Positions 13,201-25,200 of a stretch of DNA of 64,000 nucleotides are shown one piece after another. The stretch is from assembly GCA_036426205.1 (NCBI GenBank), contig CM071567.1, positions 293,646,847 to 293,710,846 of the forward strand, in the 5' to 3' direction. Made by a program: the position numbers and the translations under genes. The stretch comes from Ascaphus truei. Its lineage: Eukaryota; Chordata; Amphibia; Anura; Ascaphidae. The notes under the pieces are model-generated. The model saw only the letters and a list, made by a program, of their open reading frames with translations, searched no databases and was not told the origin of the DNA. Position 1 is the stretch's first letter; every line of letters starts with the position of its first letter.

Positions 13201-16200
13201 TGACTTATTCCTGCGTTTCTTAGCCTGCCGTCCTGAGCTACTCTTCAGCCTCTGATATTTGTAATGCTAGAATCAAGAGAATCATTCTGCTGTGCAATAG
13301 CTATGTATTTTGTTTCTTTCAATTGTGTTTAGAAAACGGACTGATTGTAACCCAGTTGGCCCAATGGGGCTTGGACTGCTTCCAATTATACTTTTACCAT
13401 TTTACCAATCTGTGCTGGCAAATGTATTCCTAAAATACCCAATCGTAAGTCAAACTAATTCACTGGTGGAAGTGTTTTTCCCATTTAACCTATTAACCTC
13501 TATCATCTTCACACTTTCATTCACTCCACACTTCCTATCTCATTCACACTCCCTATTGTCCTTGATAGTATTTCTGTGATAATCAACACTGGTTTCCCCC
13601 TGCCTATCTTTAACATACAATTTATGGGTGATGTATCAAGGCAATTTGGTCTAGTGCATCCAAACCAACCATATTTGAAATTGATATATCAGTATCACCC
13701 CAGTGCGTGCAATTCAGTCCCCAAAATATTGCAGTGGTAGTCAATGGTGGAGTTGGAACTGATGAAAGCATTTTGCTACTTGCCTATGATAACAGTGACA
13801 ATGCATTTTTAGTGTAGACTAAGGGTGCTCAACCCCAGTCCTCGATCCCAGCCCCCACCCCCCCACCCCCCAACAGGTCAGGTTTTCAGAACTGATTGAG
13901 CCACCTGTGCTGGAAGTTGGGATATCCTGAAAGCCTGACCTGTTGGAGGGGTTGAGGACTGGAGTTACCTCTGGTGTAGACCAGCAGCAACATATTTTCA
14001 AATGTCTAGTTCTGTACATTCTTAATGAATAATTATAGTATTATATCATGTAGGCTCTATTTCGTAACGTAGTTTAAAACAAATGAAAATATGCAAAATA
14101 TATTAAAAAAAAGTAAATGCCACAAAATAAATGACAGGCAATGAAATACCTGCATTTCTGGTCAATTTCTTAAAAAATGGGGAGCGAGTCTAACAACAAC
14201 GACTCGCGCTGTTTTAAAGGTGTTGTCCAACTCACTAACAAATATTTAAGTTGCACTGACGGGAAAGCACCAGTTTCAAACACGCAATACTATAAATTTG
14301 GTTTAATAGATTACAATTTCACCTTTTAAACCCACAAGTGTAACCTTGGATATTTACTAAGCAGTGCTATTCGATAAGACACCTTCCGGTGCTGGAAAGA
14401 AACATTAGAGCCCATTCAAATTAAAGTGTCAAATGAATTGGCAGTGAGGTATCTTATGGAAAAAAAACACCACTTAGTAAATATGGTCCTACATATTTAT
14501 TTTGATTATCAGTTCATACCACAGGAAGTAAAATGCTGATCACGATTGAGGAAATTAAAAGCAGCTCTCCCAGGCAGCCAATTTCTAAGGCTCACTGTGA
14601 ATCTTAATTTAGATTTTTTTTTTAAATCATAATAAAAATGCAAAGACAAATGGAATTTGGGAAATACTTTTTAAACGTAGGAAGTGAGGCTGCATCTTTA
14701 AAGCTGCAGTTCAAGCTCCCGTTTTTTTTTTTTTTTACTTCAATAGTTTCATGTGGGCAATCTCTACTTACCTAAAGAACTGCATAGCTGCCGGTCAATT
14801 CGTTCTCCGTCTATTGATCGGCAAAGTTTGGCGACATCTTTAAATATGGGGAATGTAAATGGTTGCTATAGCAACAAGCATGCTTGTTAAAATAGAATAC
14901 AAGAAAATTGGTCTTTCAAAGTTGTTTTTTTTAAAACAGAAAATGCTAAAAGTATTTTTTTTCTTACTACAGAACTGATTTATTAAAAAAAAAACACACA
15001 TGCAGGATATTGCCTGAACTGCAGCTTTAAGCCAAATAGTACATTTCAATAAGTTGGCAAAACTCAGAAAAAAAGAATGACTAGAAATGCTCCCCCTGTC
15101 TAATAATATAAGTGCATCTCATGGCCATTGGTCCTATTTGTTATGTTCATCTTTGTTCTGTTGTTCACGTCTCATAAGAAGTGACACCACAAGGTTGCTC
15201 ATCTCATCCCATCCCTGCCCAGTACATATCCGAGTCTAAGTCATGCAGCGAGACAAAATCACAGACGCAGTGTCACTGGGGGAGGACTTTTTGAATCTTG
15301 GAGTTATTTCAATATCTGATTTATGTGTTCCTTCTCTAAATTAATTTGCCAAATCTGTGTTGTTAGGAAGACTATTCATCAAATCAGTATATTTTAAATC
15401 AAATAGAAGTCTAATAAAACATAAATGAAAGAACTACATGGGAGATTGATATGAAAATGACATCATTTAGAGATATGATAACTGAACTTGATGTTGTTTT
15501 GAAAAATAATGTGAATTGTCTTGTGGGACTGTAAAAAAACAATCCAGGTTCTGGTGTGCAGATCCAATGGTTAATTCAAAGCAGCAATCTTACCGCATAT
15601 TGTAATAACATGCGAGATTATTAATACCATGTTTAAATGGTGTGTGGTAACTTTGTTATTAATATTATTATTAGAAATGTTATTGAAAACATTGCACATT
15701 CAGGCCAATATCCACAAAAGGGTGTTAGGCCTTAGCATGCCTTTATCCCATTCATAGGACTGGCAGTAACGGCGTGCTAGGGTTTAGCAAGCGTCTGGGG
15801 ATCTGGGCCTTAGAATGAAGTGGTAACCCCAGGTGCACAGTGTCATAGTGATCCAGTCCAGACATTCTCCAGCTCTTACACCATTATACTAATGTGGTTG
15901 ACACCAATGGGAATGACCTGTCATATGTTACAATACTACTATTAAAAATTAGAACACAGACTCTGCCTCCTTCTCTACATCCACACAAATGCAATATTGC
16001 TGACACCTATGAACCTTTCCATCATGCCTAGTAGAAGCTAATGAGTGTGATGTAAGTACAGCCAGGAAGGGGGTATTCTCTGTAGATTTTGAGTTTATGG
16101 GAGTTATTCACTCAACTGGGATAATGCCGATAACAGTTTAACGAATATCCCTGCAAGGGGGCGATTAAATATCAAGCAGATTCTATCAGCACCACCGTAA

Positions 16201-19200
16201 GGTCCTCTCTTAAATTGTATCCTGACATTGTTCTCCTGCATCAATTTCAATTGTTATACATTTGACACTCATTTCTTAGACAGGTCATTCAATACAGTGA
16301 TGAAAGAGCTGTGACATCAAGGACATAATCATCACATTGTTAAAATACTTGCCTTATGTAATAATCACGGGAGCGTCATGCAAAGACTCGTTGTGTCAGG
16401 AAGGCATGGTTTGGTACTGAGAGGCACAATGCATATAAAATGTCACAGTGGTACTCCAATTCATATAAAAAAAACTCATACTCTTAAACAACATAAAAGA
16501 TAAATGCAGTACCTAATCTCCAACCTTTCGGTCCCAACTTCTTTTTTTTAAATTTATAATATAATATTGTTTTTATATGAATTGGAGGGGCACTGTTTTC
16601 TAACTGTATGCATCTACGGTCCCCTACAGAAGAGGGGCTCAACTCCAGTACTCAAGCCCCCTTCCCTTCCTCCAACAGGTCAGGTTTTCAGGATATCCCA
16701 ACAGGTGGCTCAATCAGAGGCTCAGTATAATGATTAAGCCACTTATGCTGAAGCAGGGACTGATTGAGCCACCTCTGCTGAAGCAGGAATATCCTGAAAA
16801 CCTGACCTGTTGGGGGAGGGGGGGGGGGCTTGAGGACTGGAGTTGCGCTCCCCTGCCCTGCAGTATACGTGTTAACATTTATTCTGCCATTATAATAAAA
16901 CTAAAGACCACTTTAGACTATTTATGGAGGGGCACATAGCTACACAATGAGCGGAGTGCAAGGAACACAAACACTGTGCATGTCATTGTAATGTGTTTGT
17001 TTTGTATGAGGCCCACATTTACTAAAGATGACCCTGAGTATAGAGGACTACATGTTCAACTATTGTGTTTTCTACCTAGGTTTATTGAAGGAAATCAAGT
17101 AGAGACAATTTCGAGATATGCATTCAGGGGCCTCCGAGACCTAACTCATCTGTAAGTCCAACATTTACAAGGAATTTCTTTTCATTTTCTCTTTGTGTGC
17201 CGTATCCTTACATAATCAATATATATATTGATTATGTAAGAATATTTATTGATTATCTGCTGCTATCAATAGTTAGCTGAATGTCGCGTGTTACAAGATC
17301 CCTTATAATAAATGATTTTTTCTCCTTTTCTAGCTCTTTGGCCAATAACCACATTAAGACTTTGCCAAGAGACATCTTCAGTGATTTAGATTCTCTCATT
17401 GAACTGTAAGTACCACAATCCTTTCCAAGGTTCTCCATTAATCTTGGCTTTGTCTAGTTTGTGTGGGAACTTATATCTTAACTTATGCGTCACTGTATTT
17501 AAATGTATTCTTCTTTTCCACCACCAGTGCTAGGAATCCTTGCAAATCTAGCTTGGCGAACAGTTTCCCTTTTCCTCCTCAGTAATATCTGTCAGTGACC
17601 TCCTTGAGGTATGGTAGTTTATAAACTAAAGGATCGTTACTGATCTATTGTAATGTACTACGAATGTACCACGTCCTGAGCTCAGGCACTAAAGGATGGG
17701 GCTCAGCATTGCACATTTTGAAGCTATAGGCAGTGCTTCCCTAATATGATAAACTACTACATAAGCCAAGGGTCTGAAAGTAGATGTAAAGGGGAACATG
17801 CATGCCCCCTTGATTTTTAACACACTTTCCCAGCTAGCTCAAACTCCTACACCCACCACATCATGAATATATATTTATGTCAAAAAAGAAAGCTACTGGG
17901 TGTGGCAAATGTATACAACAAAAGACAAGGGTGCCCAATGCTACATCCAATTGACAAAACATATATGGTAATAAGTATCAAGTTTAAATACTTCAATAAT
18001 AATAATAATTACTTGGTTATTTAGTTAAACCCTTTGGCCAAACTAACTAAATATCCAAGTCATTATTATTATTGAAGTATTTTAACTTTATACTTATTAC
18101 CATAAATGTTTTGTCAATTGGATGTAGCATTGGGCACCCCTGTCTTTTGTTGTATCCCCTTGATTTTTAGCATGGGTGGGCTCTGCTCCTTTCCAGCTGG
18201 CATAGTGTCAACTGACTTGCAATGGCTATTGGGCTATTATGAGACTGTTTGAGGTCTTTTGATTCCTTTGGCAACCCGTAGTTTATGACACAGGGTCTTG
18301 TGAGAACGAAATGCAGGGAGCAGTGTCGGTGGCCCCAAGAGCTCATCCCAGTGTCTTACCAACCAGACAGGAGTACGGAAGTATGGGAGTACCATGGGAC
18401 AAGTGAGATCCCGCAGAATAACATTCTATATGCTTGTTGTTTTTTTTTAAACCATGTGAGTCTGATACTTACCATGCGATTATGTTTTCTTGAATATCAA
18501 TACAAACAATATAACACTTCTCCTTGTGCTTGTCTCTTTAAAAAAAAAAACCAATATATATATATACATAGCAATCAGAACAGATGGCACTCCAAGCAAA
18601 TGAGTCAATGGACAAGGTGCATGCTTCATAAAGCAATAATTGGTAACAGCTGCTATCACCAAAGCGACAGCAGAAAAAACCCAAGCACTCAAATTTCATC
18701 AAGCAAAAAGTGTATTGACAAAACACATCAGCACAAGATAACCAACGTTTCGTCCTGAGGAAGGTCCCTTACAGGACCAACGTTGGTTATCTTGTGCTGA
18801 TGTGTTTTGTCAATACACTTTTTGCTTTGATGAAATTTGAGTGCTGTTTCTTTGCTGTCGCTTTGGTGATAGCAGTCTGTACCTACATATATATATACAC
18901 ACACATATATATCCTTCAATAGTCTTTTTCACCATAGCACAGTTATATTTTCTTGCATCTTCAATTATACATTTGCGAACCGTCTTCCACAGCTCTGCAT
19001 ATTCTATTCTTGTCCTTGTGTCTTGGGATTGCTTAATTTCTTGTCGTCTCCTCAGTAACTGCTTTGTCTCATCTGACATTTTATTATCCTGTTTTTTGTT
19101 AGCGATTCCTCCAGTTTTGTCTGTACTTTAACAAATGCTTATGAAGATTGTAGTCTAAAGTGTCCTGATGTATTCCCCGATGTTAAAGTGTCCCGATGTA

Positions 19201-22200
19201 TTTCCCATGTTAATGTCCGTTTCCAGTAAAGTGTCCCGATGTACTTTCCCGATGTTAAAGTGTCCCATGTATTTCCCCGATGTTAAAGTGTCCCGATGTA
19301 TTTCCCGATGTTAAAGTGTCCCGATGTATTTCCCGATGTTAAAGTGTCCCGATGTATTTCCCGATGTTAAAGTGTCCCGATGTATTTCCCGATGTTAAAG
19401 TGTCCCGATGTATTTCCCGATGTTAAAGTGTCCCGATGTATTTCCCGATGTTAAAGTGTCCCGATGTATTTCAAGCAAGCTGAAGCGATTTGTCAGCTGT
19501 AGTTGAAATTCTCTGCTTTTATTCTTGAGGTTCTTGATGTTGATTGTCTTTGTTTTCTTTTTAATCCTGTTTCTTCTTTCCATCTTCGCATTCAGATGTA
19601 ATTTGCAGTGAACCACTTAGTGATCACTCCTTGTGTCAAATCGGTTAAAGACTGTGCAGTCTTCAATCACGTGTTTGTTAAGTAGGATGCAGTCAATTTC
19701 ATTCTGAATTCTATTGGGTTCACTCCATGTCCATTTCCTAGTTGTATTCTTCTTGAAGACTGAATTCATGATGTAGAAGTTTTCACATTTTGCAAATTCT
19801 ACCACTCTGTCTTCTTCTCGCTCTTACTTTTAAGTTTTAGCACACAGTTGGCCAACTCCAGTCCTCAAGGGACACCAACAAGACAGGTATTAGGGATATC
19901 CTTGCTTCAGCGCAGGTGGCACAATTAGTGGCTCAGTCAACAACTGGGCCACTGATTGAGCCGGGTAGAGAATGGAAGCAGGCACACGGTCTTATGTAAA
20001 AAGAGTATTTAATGTGCCACCAAAAAGTCCAACGTTTCAGCAGGGAACTGCCTTTATCAAGAAGAGGGCTACAACATACATCTAAAACCACCACTATATA
20101 TACCTAATGGGTACTCACCCCTCCATGACTGCTGCTGCCTGGCTCCATGGAGTCGACGCCCACATCGTGACGTTAGAACGCCAGTGCGACGTGGCGTGAT
20201 GATGTCATGTGCCGCCAGGGGGGGGTACCTAGGGAGAGACTGCCTCCATAATGCCTGTGACAGGCAAAGATGGTGGTCCTGTGAATGCAGGACATGCAGG
20301 GAGCAGCCCTTCTCCTGGCAGCCAAAGCTCCCCTGGCTACGTCAGAGTGCCCTCACGACGTGATGCGATGACGTCAGACGTCACGGGTGGGGGGGGGGGG
20401 GGGCGCAGCAGGGACCTCACCAAAGCTGATGTAAAATAGGACAGCCGAGTGCCAAGGGGACCTGCAGAGTCATGTGGGAGTGAGAGCCCTTACATTGAGA
20501 GGCAAGTGCAGGGAAATACATGCTACACAAAGTAAATAAGGTTATTTAAAGTGAACAGCAGTGCGTAGCACCCATAGCAAGTCCTTGTGACAGCCTTTTA
20601 CAGCTGTAGTTGCACCCCGGGATCTCCCACGCTTCTCCAGCCACTGAGCATACTTATCCACCTTGTGATATCTCCACTATTTAGCCTGCTGGCTTGAGCT
20701 TTTGCATTTATTTTCAAGTGTGAGGACTGTTTGATATGTGGTGAGAACGGTTAATTGCTGCAGCTCTGACTACGCTGCGTGAAGGTAGCAGCCAGACATC
20801 TTCTTTTATAAAGCACCATTGTATCCATGGAGAATCTGTGCAATCTTTCTCTAGGCCTGATGCAAAGGGCTGATACACTGGTGCTCACAGAACAAGAAAT
20901 TAACAAAATACTTTTCAAATCCACTCCGGAGGAAGCATTTGGCCCGGACCGACCGCAGGACCATCTGAAGGAATTGGAGCGCCTGGAAAGGAGAGAGATG
21001 GACCTTTTCGCACACGGCAGCACACTTTCTGAGTATTACAGGCTGAAGCTGATCCCCAGAGGGTTTCGGATAAACAACAGGCCGACGATTGGGGCCGAAA
21101 ATCCGTCTTTCTGTGAAAGGTGGTGTCAGGTACTGAATAAGGCCCCATTAGACCATATCATCTTGGTGATAGAGGAGGTGGGGGAACAACTCAGTAACAC
21201 CAGAAGGGATATACTGAAGGTGGAGATCCTGATCGAGCAAGCAAGTTCCAGTACAGACATTATACAATCCTTAGATACCTTGAAGATTAAATTGGAGAAG
21301 ATAAAAAGTGATCAGATCCATTTCAAAAAGTTGAAATTTAAGAAAGTTGTACAGGATTACAAGGAAGGGAGAGTCTACCTGTGGCTCAAGCAGGACCGCA
21401 AGCCCCAAAGAGGACAGCCCCCCCCCCCAGACGAATCAAGATACTAACACCAGCGATTCAGAAGCCCACTCCTCATCGGAACGACTGAGGGAAGCGCCTC
21501 TGACCCCTTTTTCAGGACAGGCCGCAGGAAAGGGGCCAAAAAAACCAGACGGGGGGCGAAAAGAAAAATCACCGTACCTGCGATGCCAAACGCGTTCTGA
21601 CGTCACGATGTGGGCGTCGACTCCATGGAGCCAGGCAGCAGCAGTCATGGAGGGGGTGATACCATTAGTTTATATAGTGGTGGTTTTAGATGTATGTTGT
21701 AGCCCTCTCCTTGATAAAGGCAGTTCCCTGCCGAAACGTTGGACCTTTTGGTGGCACATTTAAATCTCTTTTTTGCATCAACCGTGTGCCTGCTTCCCTT
21801 CTCTACCCTGTTCTCCACTGGGACGTCTGGACCTCCCTGGATCCTGTGCACCGGCAGATAAGTACCCCCCTCCAGCACCATTTTGCAATGTGCATGTACT
21901 TTCCTCTACCACTGATTGAGCCACCTGTGCTGAAACAGGGATAGCCCTAGAAGCTGACCTGTTGGTGGCCCTTGAGGACTGGAGTTGGGCACCCCTGTTT
22001 TAGCAATTGCTCTCATTATTATTGCAACCCTCCCATACTCAGTGTTGCTGTCACCCTCTCTGCATCTATGTTCTTATCCCTCTCATTCTTTTTTCTTAGA
22101 GATTTAAGAGGTAATAAGTTTGAATGTGACTGCAAAGCCAAGTGGCTGTTTTCCTGGCTGAAGATGACAAATTCTACTGTATCTGACGTCTCGTGTGTCG

Positions 22201-25200
22201 GGCACTCGGAATATCAAGGGCAAAAGTTAAATGAAGTGACACATTTTGATTCTGAATGTATGACCACAGGTATATTCAATATTTACAAATGTCAAACAAT
22301 TCCTGTATCCCATGTAAATATGCTCTGTGTTTTAGTTGGGGCAGGAGGTTTTTTTTTTTGGCCTGCATTAGACTTTAAAGTTGAATTAATAATTGAATGT
22401 AAAGATTTAAAGCAACAATCCCCATCTCATAATTTTTTGTACGTTTCTTTCAAAATCATAATAAAAAGCCACGCTATCCCCAGTTTTGGGGACCCCCTCG
22501 TTCCTGAGATGTTTACCTTTTAATTTGCCGTTTTTGGTGCACCCTTTTGTGAAACCAAAAGAGCCGCCAGTCCAGGAAGCTGTACTGGCGTTAGGGCATG
22601 GCGTACTATTTTCCTGTTGGATTAACCTGGTGGCCATTTTGGTTTTGACATTAATTTCACTGTCACGTGTAAGGCACATTTCTCTGTAACCCAGGGATTC
22701 AGGGAGCTTGAAGGAAGCAACAAGTGGTCAGATTTCTGCTTTAAATATACCATCAAGTCTACAATAATGTTCTTTATCAAGTAAGAGCAAAGAACTCCCT
22801 GTTTCACACATTGTGGGACTAATATGTGTTATATTTTTCATGTCCATTTACAGATTTTGTTGTTCATCAGATTTTGCCCTCTCAGTCAGTGTCAGTGGAT
22901 ACGTTTCAGTATAAGAATGATGTCTTTGTGGCTATCGCACAGCCAAGCATGGAGAACTGTATGGTTCTAGAGTGGGATCACATCGAAATGAACTTCCGAA
23001 GCTATGACAATATCGCAGGTACATGTTGTCTGAGATGAATGCTTGCCTATTAGCAATAATCAATCAATTGCTTTACTTGGGAGCGGACTCACCAAGACCA
23101 CTAGGGGTTAATCCCAAAAAAGAATCCAAGGACAATGGGATTAAAGCAGCAAAACATGCAAAATCCTATATGTGTTTTTTTAAATATATCAGTTTGGTAG
23201 TATTAGATAATACTGACTGCATTTAAAAATAATAATAATAATAATAATAATAATTCAACTCCTAATGTCATTTGTAATGATTTTTGTTTAATGTACGGAT
23301 TATGATTTGGTTGCTGTAGCAATTTAGAATGTTACAGTGCAGCTGCAGCATTTCACAGACTGAAGCACAATCAGAAGGCCGCCACTTAGATACCCACACA
23401 AGCAGGATATTGGCCGATCGATCTCAGGAGAAGGGATCGATCGGCAGCTTAGGTCATTATTTATCATTAAAGTTACGCAAACAGTGCATATAGTAAAACA
23501 AAAAAAAGGGGAAACTAGTACTGCTGCTTTAAAGGCTCAATAATAAATAATCCAAGTAGATTTTTTATTTTTTTTTCCCCGTCCAAAATAATTTGTGTGT
23601 AGTGGCAAAATTTCTATACTGCTTCTTGTCGCGCAGGCACCACCGGCACTTGCCTGCTGCGCATGCGCGAGACCGGCACTTGCCTGCTGCGCATGCGCGA
23701 GACCGGCACTTGCCTACTGCGCATGCGCGAGACCGGCACTTGCCTACTGCGCATGCGCGAGACCGGCTCTTGCCTACTGCGCATGCGCGAACGGTACTTG
23801 CCTACCGCGCATGCGCGACTAGCACTTGCCTACCGCGCATGCGCGACCGGCACTAGCCGTCCGCTCGTGTGCATGTGCAATCGGCACTTGTCGGCTGCTC
23901 ATGCGCGACTGGCAAGCTCCGATCGCACATGCACATGCCCCTGAACTTGCACCATGTCTCTTTCCGTATCAGGTCCAATCAAAATCTACTACCCATCCTG
24001 ACCTCAAGTCAATGTTCTCATCTCTGTGCCATCCTGACAATGAGCTTTGTACATTCCAGTGTTATACTGAAGTTGCATTCAAAATTCATCAACAGTAATT
24101 AGGAGGCCGACAGAATTAGAAGATTGATTGTCAGCTCTTTATTAAGCAACTAAATTAGCGACACTTGTACTACACTTGATTAACCCTACACGGCTTGATT
24201 TTCAGTGTTGTACAGTAGAAAGCTTAGCATACATTATTACAGAGAGTATAGTATATATGTGTGCTTATTAGGATTCCACTACAAATATACTTATTGCCTC
24301 TAATATCAACACGCAGGTGAAATAGGAATCCTTCCTTAACTAATGAAACAATGTTAAAATTATTCTGTGCTGTTTATTTGTAATAATCATTTCTAAATTT
24401 AACCAGGATTCCCAGCTTCAGAATAATGGTTCAGTCGTATAGATTTTACAAATATTTTGACTTGTAAAAATAGATTGACGTCTACTGTCCCGGCTAAGCT
24501 TATTCTAAAGCTTGCCGGGAGCTGGCCGGGTGCATAGCGGGCTAGCCGCGGGTCTGTTCTCCGTTTAAAAACGGAGTTTCCCACGCGGCGGACGCTTCAA
24601 TAGATAAGCGCTAATGGCGCTTACTATTGAAAGCGCCCGAGGCGCGGGAAAACTGGCTGGTTTTCAGCCAAAGACAGCTGCGCACCGCCCGCGCTATTTT
24701 TAAACTGCGGGGGCAGCCGCATTAGATTCAGCCCGGCCGCTACTGTACATTTCCATTTTCAAGCATGTCCTGAGAGATGCTCATGAACTGGAACCAAAGC
24801 CAAATAGAGGCGTTCCTGTCATTTAGATGTAAAAGTCACTGTCACAAACTTGAACAATAGTATAGTTGAATTTATTCACTTGATTTCTGCAGGTAACACT
24901 GCGTAGTGTTAAGCAGTATGGTCCTTTATGGCCGATTCACTTGAGGGGGCCATATGGTGTCTTCCAAAAAGTGTAACACACATGGAGTAGCACTTTTTTA
25001 GGAAATATGACCCCTTATATCACCACAAGGCATTTTACGACCCACTGCCATGAATGGGTAGTAATGTATGTTATGACTCAGCCTTAAATGTACATTATCA
25101 TTTCAGTAAAGTCACGTCCAACTTTTTTTGGATGTGCAAATAATTTGCAAAAAAACAAGGAAGCTCATTTTTAAGATTTAATGAAGTAATCTTTTCCATG

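Noticed and set aside
13310..13579. 89-aa hydrophobic frame in intron 3
   Set aside because: No family motif, no splice signals and T-rich composition explains the hydrophobicity.
19160..19470. CRISPR-like array (regular 28-bp period)
   Set aside because: Units are contiguous with no unique spacers, and the DNA is eukaryotic; it is a minisatellite.
23593..23944. Several overlapping open frames with 10-residue repeats
   Set aside because: They come from a 30-bp minisatellite in an LGI2 intron; a repeat length divisible by three keeps all frames open without coding.
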